Shown in pieces: positions 1-5,568 of a stretch of 6,294 nucleotides of DNA (its first letter is position 1; every line of letters starts with the position of its first letter). The stretch is taken from contig SFMO01000152.1 in assembly GCA_004554385.1 (NCBI GenBank), positions 1 to 6,294 on the forward strand, given 5' to 3'. The DNA is from Ruminococcus flavefaciens (GTDB lineage Bacteria; Bacillota; Clostridia; Oscillospirales; Ruminococcaceae). The translations under genes were made by a program, and so were the position numbers. Below the pieces are notes generated by a model. It made no database searches. It had not been told where the DNA came from and saw nothing but the letters and a program-made list of their open reading frames with translations.

Positions 1-1562
1 ATCACACTTCCATCTCTGAAAGTAACTGTTTTTTCTCCGTTCTCATAAACCGTGATGTAATCAACCAATGAACCCCAGAGAGTGCTGTCAAATTCAGTCA
101 CCTGTCCGTTTAAGGATTCCAGCGTTTCCTGAAAGTGACGGAGATTCTGTCCTCGTGTTTCTATTTCTTCAATCTGCATGGCCAATTCGTCATGCTTTTT
201 CTTTGCTGCCTCAAATCGTGCGGAAAGGACATCATTTTTCTGCCGGTATTCCTCCTGATCAAGTGCGATACGAGCATTCTCCAGCATTGCCGCCTGAACC
301 ATATCCGCAACAAGGGACATTTCCTCGGCATATTTTTCTTTTTCGGCTTCCAGTTCTGATGTATCAGTCAGCTTATCACAAATCAGCTTTACGTTTTCTA
401 TCAGTTCATCCCGATTGGCAAGCAGCTTATTCAGGCTTTTCAGGAACACAGTCTTTACTTCCTCTTCCATGATGTGCGGTGTAGTACAGCGCTCATCGTT
501 ATATTTGTTGTTGCAGCGGTAGATAACTTTACGGTACTGGTCGGTGGAGTGCCAGACCTTTGCACCATACCATCCCCCGCATTCACCGCACTTAATTTTA
601 CTTGAAAAGATACTGACACCGCTATAGCGTGATGCTCCTGTCTTTCTGCGCTCCATTTCCTGCTGAACCATATCAAATACTGCAGGATCGATAATGGCTT
701 CATGGTCATCTTCGATATAATACATCGGTATTTCACCACAGTTTTTCTTTGTCTTTTTAGTCAGAAAGTCCACAGTAAATTCTTTCTGAAGGAGTGCGTC
801 ACCTTTGTACTTTTCATTTGTCAGAATACGGCGGATTGTAGTTGCATTCCACTTATCTTTTCCGCCGGGCGTTTTAATGCCTTTCTCTGTTAAATGAATA
901 GCAATCGTATGCGGTGTCATGCCTTCAAGAAACAGACGGTATATCAGCTTTACAATTTCAGCCTGTTCCGGGTTCACAACCATTTTTCCATCGGAGCCTT
1001 TGTCATATCCGAGGAACCGGCTGTAGGCAACACTAACCTTACCATCGGCAAAACGCTTTCTGTGTCCCCAGGTTACATTCTCTGAAATAGAACGTGCTTC
1101 TTCCTGGCTTATACTCGACATAATGGTAAGGAGCAGTTCTCCTTTGCCGTCAAACGTCCAGATATTCTCCTTTTCAAAATAACACTCTACGTTATTTTCT
1201 TTCAGAAGCCGGATAGTTGTCAGGCTGTCAACGGTATTTCTTGCAAAACGGCTCACACTTTTTGTTATGATAAGGTCAATTTTTCCTGCCATTGCGTCCG
1301 ATATCATTCTCTGAAAGCCCTCTCTGCGTTTGGTGGAACAACCGCTGATACCCTCATCAGTGTACACCCCAACAAACTCCCAGTCCTCACGTCCTTTTAT
1401 GTATTCAGTGTAATAGCTTATCTGAGCAGCGTATGAAGTTAACTGTTCTTCGCTGTCAGTTGACACACGAGCATAGGCAGCAACCTTACGCTTGACAGGT
1501 GCATCAATCGGTGCTGATGTGTATCGGCTGATTGATGCAGGTATTTTCGTTATTTTTGGCAT
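1..1562 (-). CDS. Large serine recombinase (resolvase/invertase family), 3' end cut by window
   Basis: A site-specific DNA recombinase that would cut and rejoin DNA through a serine-DNA intermediate, typically to integrate or excise a mobile element. I translated the minus strand and found 520 uninterrupted codons from ATG at 1562 to the window edge. The N-terminal resolvase domain (about residues 25-165) has YARVST with catalytic Ser34, the arginines of SRFARN (Arg105, Arg108) and the EKENI motif near 130. A recombinase domain follows (about 185-290), then a zinc ribbon with Cys325, Cys328, Cys350 and Cys359, and a charged coiled coil (about 400-490). The last visible segment, a YITVYENG-type strand pair, is the usual C-terminal end, so few residues are missing. 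AAGGAGG lies 5 nt before the ATG. The start overlaps the end of the recombinase tail at 1550-1702, as in clustered recombinase genes of clostridial elements. The protein looks intact. Its target site is unknown. Confidence 0.93.
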   Translation of the reverse strand, partial: MPKITKIPASISRYTSAPIDAPVKRKVAAYARVSTDSEEQLTSYAAQISYYTEYIKGREDWEFVGVYTDEGISGCSTKRREGFQRMISDAMAGKIDLIITKSVSRFARNTVDSLTTIRLLKENNVECYFEKENIWTFDGKGELLLTIMSSISQEEARSISENVTWGHRKRFADGKVSVAYSRFLGYDKGSDGKMVVNPEQAEIVKLIYRLFLEGMTPHTIAIHLTEKGIKTPGGKDKWNATTIRRILTNEKYKGDALLQKEFTVDFLTKKTKKNCGEIPMYYIEDDHEAIIDPAVFDMVQQEMERRKTGASRYSGVSIFSSKIKCGECGGWYGAKVWHSTDQYRKVIYRCNNKYNDERCTTPHIMEEEVKTVFLKSLNKLLANRDELIENVKLICDKLTDTSELEAEKEKYAEEMSLVADMVQAAMLENARIALDQEEYRQKNDVLSARFEAAKKKHDELAMQIEEIETRGQNLRHFQETLESLNGQVTEFDSTLWGSLVDYITVYENGEKTVTFRDGSV

Positions 1563-1702
1563 TTTTTCCTCCTTGGTATTGGCCAATGCTCCGTTACAGA
1601 ATGACCATCTCGAAAATAGAACTTCAGTCTGTCTTCTTCCACATCGATATGGTCAATTCTCCGTTCAAACTCCTCTTCATTAAATGCATCAACGGGCCTG
1701 GA
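1550..1702 (-). pseudogene. Orphan C-terminal tail of another serine recombinase
   Basis: A 50-codon open frame on the minus strand, ending in TAA inside the start of the downstream recombinase (13 bp overlap) and preceded by an in-frame TAG at 1703-1705. It has no ATG; one GTG lies inside it. The residues include EEFERRIDHIDVEEDRLKFY, then RDGHSVTEHW and a basic PIPRRKK end. This acidic segment followed by a beta-strand pair and a D-G turn is how many large serine recombinases end, and it resembles the end of the neighbouring recombinase (YITVYENG...FRDGS). It is in a different frame from the recombinase that stops at 1689, so it is not that gene's own tail unless a frameshift occurred. The likeliest reading is the surviving 3' end of a recombinase gene once translationally coupled to the 1-1562 gene. 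It also carries that gene's ribosome binding site. Confidence 0.7.
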
Positions 1703-3251
1703 CTACAATGAATTCGATCAGGTCTAAGCACAGCTCACGGGTAAGGCAAGGTGCATCGCTCCACTTCTTCAAACGCTGAATGAACTTCTCAACGTTCAGT
1801 TCGTCCTGCTGCTCCTGCGCTCTTGCCTTGCGATACTGCTCCGCCTGCGCAGTAAGCTCCCTTTGCTCGGCAGTATACTTTTCAAGCATTTTCGCACTCA
1901 GATCTTCGGGCAGCTTACCGAGCATTCTTTCTTCGTAGGTCTTGCTGATGATCGTTTCAAGCTCCGTCAGACGGCACTCAGCCTGTTTCAGAAGTCGGCT
2001 CTCGTCCTCGGTCTGCTGTTTACGTTCGTTCGCCTTGATCGCAAGATAACGCTGTCTCTCGCCGTCCTCGTCCTCAATGACACGCTTTGCCCTTGCACGA
2101 ATGTCCTCAAGCACAAGTCCCTCAATGATACGCTGTAAAATTGAATGTGAGGAGCATACCTCCTTGCCGTGGTTCGCATAAGTGTTGCAGATATAAGTTA
2201 CGAGCCTGTATTTGCCACGCTTTTTTGATTCATGGAACGTGGTGTTGTTTTTCAGCTTCGCTCCACAGTCGGCACAGTACATCAGACCGCCGAGCGGAAG
2301 AATCACTCCGCTTTTTGTGACCTTGCCGTGACTGCATGACTTGTTGACCTCCTGCACCTTATCCCATAACTCCTTGTCCACGATAGGCTCAAAGGCATCT
2401 TCAATGACGATCCATTCATCGGAATCCCTGATATACTTCTGGTGGTTCTTATAGGAAACGGTGGTGTATTTCTGGCTCACAACACAGCCCTTGTAAATGG
2501 GATTTTCGAGAATATCACGCACCATTGCCGCATTCCACAGGTGATTGGAAATGTAGGGATTTGGCTTGCCCAAACGCTTGTATGTGTAATCGGACGGCGT
2601 GATAACCCCCTGAGCATTCAGTGCCTTAGCGATCTGCGGAGAGCTTGCACCCTCGGAACGCATTTTATACATCATACGGACATAGGGAGCGTTCGTTTCA
2701 TCGACTACGGGCAATCTGTCCTCAGTGTCTCCCACAAGATAGCCAAACGGTGCAACAGGAGCATGATATTTGCCCTGCTTTGCATTGGACACCATGACCG
2801 CACGAATTTTCTTTGAGGTGCTGGCGGCGTGCCATTCATTGAAAAGATTCATGATTGGCATCATGTCCATAGCCGTGCTGTTGCGTTCAAGAGTATCCAC
2901 ATTGTCGCTTAGGGCAATAAAGCGGATATTGAATGAAGGAAAAATATAGTCGATATACTGACCGACCTCGATGTAATTACGACCAAATCTGGACAAGTCT
3001 TTGCAAAGAATCAAGTTTATCTTTCCCGACTTTGCATCATCGAGAAGCTGTCGGACACCCGGACGATTAAAGTCTGTACCCGAATAGCCATCGTCCTCGC
3101 ATATCTCTACCAAGCTCCAATCGGGCTGCTGGCTGACGTATTCCGTCAGCATTTTTTTCTGATTTTCTATCGAAATGGATTCTCCTGCGCGCTCGTCCTC
3201 CTGCGATAAACGCACATAGATACCCACGTTATAATGTGACTGCTTTGTCAT
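1689..3251 (-). CDS. Large serine recombinase, TnpX/TndX-like element integrase, C-terminus apparently shortened
   Basis: A 520-residue serine recombinase, likely the integrase/excisionase of the central element. The resolvase domain (about 8-155) has YVRLS with catalytic Ser16, SISIENQ, a DDGYSGTDFNRPG loop, and DLSRFGRN with Arg88 and Arg91. The recombinase domain follows (about 165-290), then a zinc ribbon with Cys326, Cys329, Cys355 and Cys366, and a long coiled coil (about 395-485). The ATG at 3251 is chosen because AAAGGAG lies 8 nt upstream and the conserved domain starts at once. The frame stays open 105 codons further upstream, but that stretch overlaps tnpW and has no recombinase character. 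Relatives of this type usually continue some 20-35 residues after the LCLDLIEFI segment with a strand pair. Here the frame ends in VVQAR and TGA, beside the tail of a different recombinase. Whether it is still active cannot be told. An upstream hairpin may limit its expression. Confidence 0.92.
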   Translation of the reverse strand: MTKQSHYNVGIYVRLSQEDERAGESISIENQKKMLTEYVSQQPDWSLVEICEDDGYSGTDFNRPGVRQLLDDAKSGKINLILCKDLSRFGRNYIEVGQYIDYIFPSFNIRFIALSDNVDTLERNSTAMDMMPIMNLFNEWHAASTSKKIRAVMVSNAKQGKYHAPVAPFGYLVGDTEDRLPVVDETNAPYVRMMYKMRSEGASSPQIAKALNAQGVITPSDYTYKRLGKPNPYISNHLWNAAMVRDILENPIYKGCVVSQKYTTVSYKNHQKYIRDSDEWIVIEDAFEPIVDKELWDKVQEVNKSCSHGKVTKSGVILPLGGLMYCADCGAKLKNNTTFHESKKRGKYRLVTYICNTYANHGKEVCSSHSILQRIIEGLVLEDIRARAKRVIEDEDGERQRYLAIKANERKQQTEDESRLLKQAECRLTELETIISKTYEERMLGKLPEDLSAKMLEKYTAEQRELTAQAEQYRKARAQEQQDELNVEKFIQRLKKWSDAPCLTRELCLDLIEFIVVQAR

Positions 3252-3259
3252 GATAAAAA

Positions 3260-3267
3260 CTCCTTTC
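3260..3267 (-). promoter_or_regulatory. Ribosome binding site deciding the recombinase start
   Basis: On the minus strand GAAAGGAG precedes the ATG at 3251 by about 8 nt. It supports a 520-residue product rather than the longer open frame that begins upstream inside tnpW. Confidence 0.75.
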
Positions 3268-3270
3268 TGA

Positions 3271-3330
3271 TAAAAACAAAGCAGCCATATTCGGTATATC
3301 TCAAAGAGCATGGAATACCGAATATGGCAG
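3271..3330 (-). terminator. Hairpin with T-rich tail between tnpW and recombinase gene (attenuator-like)
   Basis: A perfect 14-bp inverted repeat, GCCATATTCGGTAT at 3284-3297 and its complement at 3315-3328, with a 17-nt loop. On the minus strand the stem is followed by TGCTTTGTTTTT. It sits in the 85-nt gap after the tnpW stop and before the recombinase ribosome binding site. The shape is that of an intrinsic terminator placed to reduce read-through into the recombinase gene. It could instead be a protein-binding operator, since the arms are long and exact. Confidence 0.65.
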
Positions 3331-3336
3331 TAAGGA

Positions 3337-3525
3337 CTACGCTGTTTCGGGTTCTTCCATTGCTCTGTGAAAAGCATGATCGTGAAGCACCTTGTCGAGA
3401 TTTTTCTCCCCGACAAAGTGTGCGGTGACAATAAAAGTCTGTCCCTCAATCTCATAAGTTGCTGTGTCGGTAGGCTTGTCTTTGTATCGCTCCACCTTTT
3501 CAGCAAGTGTCTCTTTCTTCTGCAA
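3337..3525 (-). CDS. tnpW: TnpW-like transposon-encoded small protein
   Basis: A 62-residue protein resembling the TnpW family, small proteins encoded beside TnpX-type serine recombinases in Tn4451-like elements; their role is not established. The N-terminal third is charged (KKETLAEKVERYKDK). It is followed by the family-like core YEIEGQTFIVTAHF, probably a beta hairpin, then an EKNLDKVLHDHAF helix. The start is TTG: an in-frame TGA lies only eight codons upstream and no ATG is available, while AAAGGAG sits 4 nt before the TTG. The gene precedes the recombinase in the same direction, separated by an attenuator-like hairpin, and follows a good promoter at 3605-3634. Length and position fit TnpW. 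The identification rests on recalled family features, not on an alignment. Confidence 0.72.
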   Translation of the reverse strand: MQKKETLAEKVERYKDKPTDTATYEIEGQTFIVTAHFVGEKNLDKVLHDHAFHRAMEEPETA

Positions 3526-3529
3526 TTTT

Positions 3530-3536
3530 CTCCTTT
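3530..3536 (-). promoter_or_regulatory. Ribosome binding site deciding the TTG start of tnpW
   Basis: AAAGGAG on the minus strand, 4 nt before TTG at 3525-3523. The spacing is short but this is the only initiation signal after the in-frame stop just upstream. Confidence 0.65.
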
Positions 3537-3604
3537 CCGCCTGCGATCATCTATCTCTATACGCATAGGCTTTTTGTTGCAGGGCGTTACTCCTGCACAG
3601 TAAT

Positions 3605-3634
3605 ATTATAGCGCGCACCGTCGAGGTTTGTCCA
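3605..3634 (-). promoter_or_regulatory. Promoter of the tnpW-recombinase operon
   Basis: Minus strand TGGACA (3629-3634) and consensus TATAAT (3605-3610) with an 18-nt spacer, about 80 nt before the tnpW TTG. Immediately upstream is a GCGC-bearing inverted repeat (TGCGC 3642-3646, GCGCA 3671-3675). The layout is nearly the same as at the promoter of the 132-residue gene. Confidence 0.75.
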
Positions 3635-3729
3635 TAGGTATTGCGCCCAAACTTTATGTATCTGACTTGTGCGCATAGGATATTATATCGAACGGAACGG
3701 CTATAATCGTTTTGTTGTCGGAATATATG

Positions 3730-4128
3730 TTACTCCGAATAGGAATGATCTGTTTCTGAAAAGCTCATCTGCTTACCGTACTTTTCGGAATAGCTTTCGT
3801 CCGAGCTGTTGTCAGCATCGGCAGAACTATCGTCAGCCAGCTCACCAATCTGCTCATAGGTCATACCGCTTGCAGTCAGCTTGCCGATGAGCGTATGCTC
3901 CGCAGTGACTGCATCGAGAAGTGCCTGCCCCTCAGCACCGCCGTAAAGCTGTGAAAGCTTATCGTAGGTGTAGATTTTGCTGTCGATGATGACCTTGCGC
4001 CTGCGTTCCTGCACTGCCTTGATAGACTTTTCGTAGCTATCGAGCTTCGCCTGATTCTCGGCAAGCACGGCATCCGTAATGATAACGGCGGACTCGTCAG
4101 CAATCTCAGCTTTTGCTTTCTTACTCAT
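3730..4128 (-). CDS. Uncharacterised 132-residue protein with acidic serine-rich tail
   Basis: I do not recognise this protein. It starts with a lysine/alanine-rich segment (SKKAKAEIADES). A probable helix or coiled coil follows (about 20-48, ENQAKLDSYEKSIKAVQERR), then a Tyr/Leu-containing middle (YTYDKLSQLYGG) and a possible helix-turn-helix-like stretch (about 70-98, with SGMTYEQIGEL). The last 33 residues are low-complexity Ser/Asp/Glu and probably disordered. There are no membrane segments, signal peptide or cysteines. AAGAGGTG lies 6 nt before the ATG, and a consensus promoter sits about 60 nt upstream. The gene lies between the zinc-ribbon gene and tnpW, all on one strand, and shares a promoter type with tnpW, so it is probably an element gene regulated together with the recombinase. 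A small DNA-binding or accessory role is conceivable but not shown. Confidence 0.75.
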   Translation of the reverse strand: MSKKAKAEIADESAVIITDAVLAENQAKLDSYEKSIKAVQERRRKVIIDSKIYTYDKLSQLYGGAEGQALLDAVTAEHTLIGKLTASGMTYEQIGELADDSSADADNSSDESYSEKYGKQMSFSETDHSYSE

Positions 4129-4186
4129 TCACATCACCTCTTTTCGGTTTGGAGTATCGCAGGATTTGATTTAACCCCACGATAAT

Positions 4187-4216
4187 ATTATAGCAAATTT
4201 CGGAGCTATCTGTCTA
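4187..4216 (-). promoter_or_regulatory. Promoter of the 132-residue protein gene
   Basis: Minus strand TAGACA (4211-4216) and TATAAT (4187-4192), spacer 18 nt, about 59 nt before the ATG at 4128. The -10 and its flank share 11 identical bases (GCTATAATATT) with the tnpW promoter. Confidence 0.75.
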
Positions 4217-4223
4217 TTCGCAG

Positions 4224-4244
4224 GGCGCATGAACTTTGTGCGCC
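4224..4244. repeat. Inverted repeat GGCGCA/TGCGCC next to promoter
   Basis: Perfect 6-bp arms at 4224-4229 and 4239-4244 around a 9-nt centre, 7 nt upstream of the -35 box of the 132-residue gene. A related GCGC-armed repeat stands at the same place before the tnpW promoter, so this is a candidate operator for a shared regulator. Confidence 0.5.
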
Positions 4245-4284
4245 ATTTGAGTTTTCGAGTTCGTCAAGTTGTTATGGGGAAAAT

Positions 4285-4321
4285 GAAAAAAGCTGCGGAG
4301 CTACAGTTCGCTCACACAGCT
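4285..4321 (-). terminator. Intrinsic terminator after the zinc-ribbon gene
   Basis: On the minus strand AGCTG (4321-4317) and GAGC (4313-4310) pair with GCTC (4301-4298) and CAGCT (4295-4291) across a small internal loop, with an 8-nt hairpin loop. A run of T (4291-4286) follows directly. It begins 22 nt after the TGA at 4343 and separates this gene from the promoter of the next one. Confidence 0.75.
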
Positions 4322-4342
4322 ATCAAGGAGAAGTAATTATCT

Positions 4343-4570
4343 TCAATCACTATTCTGTTTTTCAATACATCCTTTATGATTGCAATATGGACATCTGATT
4401 TCATAATAATCATCGGAGTGAATTGCAAACAGAAGTTTATTCCATTTTGCATTAAATTCCTTAGAACAGGCTTTACACTGGAATTTATGTTTTGAAAGCT
4501 GTTTAGCCCATAATATACAAGCAACCAGTGCGGCAACGATAACTATAACTGTAATGATAATCCATTCCAT
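4343..4570 (-). CDS. Small membrane-anchored zinc-ribbon protein
   Basis: A 75-residue protein with one N-terminal membrane segment (about residues 3-21, IIITVIVIVAALVACIL) and a short cytoplasmic or surface domain. That domain carries two CxxC pairs, Cys32-Cys35 (QCKACSKEF) and Cys60-Cys63 (RCPYCNHKG), the spacing of a treble-clef or rubredoxin-like zinc ribbon. A fifth cysteine, Cys68, and His51 and His65 are nearby. KQLSKHK just after the membrane segment suggests the zinc domain faces the cytoplasm by the positive-inside rule. The ATG is preceded by TGAGGTG at 8 nt, an extended -10 promoter lies upstream, and a terminator follows, so it is a single-gene unit. The function is unknown. Small zinc-ribbon membrane proteins of this kind are widespread and poorly described. 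It may be cargo of the element. Confidence 0.8.
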   Translation of the reverse strand: MEWIIITVIVIVAALVACILWAKQLSKHKFQCKACSKEFNAKWNKLLFAIHSDDYYEIRCPYCNHKGCIEKQNSD

Positions 4571-4617
4571 ATTACAAACACCTCACAATGATAAGCAGAC
4601 AAACATCCTTGCGTTAT

Positions 4618-4646
4618 ATTATACCACAGCAGCCCCGAAAAAGCAA
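4618..4646 (-). promoter_or_regulatory. Promoter of the zinc-ribbon gene
   Basis: Minus strand TTGCTT (4641-4646), 17-nt spacer and TATAAT (4618-4623) preceded by TGG, which gives an extended -10 motif. It lies about 48 nt before the ATG at 4570 and faces away from the mobC-like gene. Confidence 0.65.
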
Positions 4647-4715
4647 CCCCTACTTTCATCAAACTGCCGCCCAGACTGCGCAATAACTGCGCCGTACCAG
4701 ATTACAATTTTAAGT

Positions 4716-4996
4716 GTGATGATATTGAGGGCATCACGCAGAAGCGTGAGCGAGATACCGCCGACCGAAGCGGCGGTGAGAGATGTCGCATTCGCTCCAC
4801 GAATTCGCTGACGGAGCATCGAAAGCCTGAGCAGATAGATAAGCTCAGGCGAGAAAATATGCGCCATAGCGCAACAAAAATAACAAGCATTGTATTTTGC
4901 GCCGCACAGCGAGCGAAAATACCAAATGCTTGTTGGGGACACCCCAAGCCCCGAAATGACCGCACAGCGGTCATAAAAAAATCGGCTAACGCCGAT
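4716..4996. other. Hairpin-rich region, candidate origin of transfer (oriT)
   Basis: A non-coding stretch tiled with inverted repeats: GTGATG/CATCAC (4716-4737), CACGC/GCGTG (4735-4748), ACCGCC/GGCGGT (4757-4777), GCTCC/GGAGC (4794-4817), GCCTGAGC/GCTCAGGC (4825-4850), GCGC/GCGC (4861-4872), CAAGCATT+GTATTTT against AAAATAC+AATGCTTG (4884-4932), TTGGGG/CCCCAA (4933-4947), ATGACCGC/GCGGTCAT (4956-4974) and ATCGGC/GCCGAT (4981-4996). Origins of transfer usually combine a longer imperfect inverted repeat with a nick site just 3' of it and lie upstream of the mobC/relaxase genes. The 4884-4932 repeat followed by GCTTGTTGGGGACACCCCAA fits that layout, and a MobC-like gene starts at 5026. A structured RNA leader is the alternative. 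Reading frames through here look like shadows. Confidence 0.55.
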
Positions 4997-5025
4997 AATC
5001 AGAGAGATAAAAGGAGACAAAAATC

Positions 5026-5451
5026 ATGGAGAAAAAGAAACGTGGCAGACCGCCCAAGATTTTTACCGCTGAAACAACGGGTTTGACTTACGAGGGAGTT
5101 ATCAATTATGCCCTTAATCGTCAAGTAAAATCCGACCTTGACAAGAGCCTTGCCAACAAGGACGAGAGCCAACTCACCGATGATGAACGCAAGTACCTTG
5201 AAAGCTGTAAAGAAAACAAGTCACGGACACTGAATATTCGTTTCACAGAAAGCGAGTATCAGGACATTATTTCCAAGTGTGAGCAGTATGGTGATTTTGG
5301 TAGTTATTGCATTTACACAGTTTATTTTTCAGTCCCCGAACATAAACATAAGTTGGAGTCGTCCAAGCTTGTGAAGCATAAATTTAACCGACAAAAAGCA
5401 CCCTCTCTGAAACATCAGGGAGAGTGCAGTATATATTTGTGTATGCCATAA
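5026..5451 (+). CDS. MobC-like relaxosome accessory protein, C-terminus probably replaced
   Basis: A 141-codon plus-strand frame. Residues 2-9 (EKKKRGRP, followed by PK) resemble an AT-hook. Residues about 10-40 hold the motif TGLTYEGVINYALNR. Residues 67-90 (SRTLNIRFTESEYQDIISKC) look like the strand and first helix of a ribbon-helix-helix DNA-binding fold, as in MobC-type proteins that help the relaxase at oriT. AAAAGGAG lies 9 nt before the ATG. From about residue 95 the sequence stops resembling such proteins: the second helix is odd, and the frame runs through a terminator hairpin (5398-5427) before TAA. I infer a truncation near 5300-5330, with the last 40-odd residues read from unrelated DNA. 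No relaxase gene follows in the window, so the element probably cannot mobilize itself. The MobC assignment is by motif and context only. Confidence 0.6.
   Translation: MEKKKRGRPPKIFTAETTGLTYEGVINYALNRQVKSDLDKSLANKDESQLTDDERKYLESCKENKSRTLNIRFTESEYQDIISKCEQYGDFGSYCIYTVYFSVPEHKHKLESSKLVKHKFNRQKAPSLKHQGECSIYLCMP
5391..5427 (-). terminator. Terminator of the right-hand operon
   Basis: A 12-bp stem (5398-5409 with 5416-5427) having one C-A mismatch and one G-T wobble, with a 6-nt loop. On the minus strand it is followed by TTTTTGT, making it a good intrinsic terminator for the GyrI-like gene that ends at 5569. It lies inside the last codons of the plus-strand MobC-like frame, which argues that those codons are not original to that gene. 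Confidence 0.75.
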
Positions 5452-5568
5452 ATGTAAACGGAATCTTTTTGAAATCTCGATAATCAAAAGTTATGATAAA
5501 AGTGTTTCAACAGTTCCGCGTACATAAATCACTATAACAGCGGCAATGGCAAATATCTCATTATCATT
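5452..5568. other. Short intergenic stretch between convergent frames
   Basis: About 115 bp of AT-rich DNA with no convincing gene on either strand. On the minus strand the frame stays open 25 codons past the TAA of the GyrI-like gene, with a hydrophobic run (IFAIAAVIVIYV), but there is no ATG in frame. Confidence 0.4.

Larger units (their letters stand above)
1689..5330. mobile_element. Putative degraded Tn4451-like mobilizable element
   Basis: The block carries a TnpX/TndX-like serine recombinase, a TnpW-like gene, two small accessory genes, an oriT-like region and a truncated MobC-like gene. The left boundary is placed where the recombinase gene abuts the tail of an unrelated recombinase (about 1689-1710). 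The right boundary is placed where the MobC-like frame loses its family character (about 5300-5330). No terminal repeats were found, the relaxase is missing and both ends are inferred, so the true limits could differ by tens of bases or the right part may have been lost by deletion. Confidence 0.45.

Noticed and set aside
68..472. Plus-strand 134-residue gene
   Set aside because: It is antisense to the C-terminal coiled coil of the recombinase and shows no family resemblance or ribosome binding site.
455..739. Separate 94-residue minus-strand gene
   Set aside because: It is an out-of-frame shadow inside the recombinase that I translated without interruption over 1-1562.
1689..3566. Recombinase read as a 625-residue protein starting at 3566
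   Set aside because: The extra 105 residues overlap tnpW, lack recombinase features, and a strong ribosome binding site precedes the ATG at 3251.
4312..4536. 74-residue minus-strand frame
   Set aside because: It overlaps the zinc-ribbon gene in another frame and extends into its terminator; the CxxC frame has the better start signal.
4716..4996. CRISPR array
   Set aside because: The repeats are different inverted repeats, not regularly spaced direct repeats.
4619..5086. Several frames of 75-133 residues on both strands in the hairpin-rich region
   Set aside because: No ribosome binding sites or recognisable composition; the residues are arginine/cysteine-rich as expected from palindromic GC-rich DNA.
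1683..5330. Shared octamer (TGCATTTA) near both presumed element ends as attachment-site repeats
   Set aside because: The two copies are in opposite orientation and too short to be more than chance.
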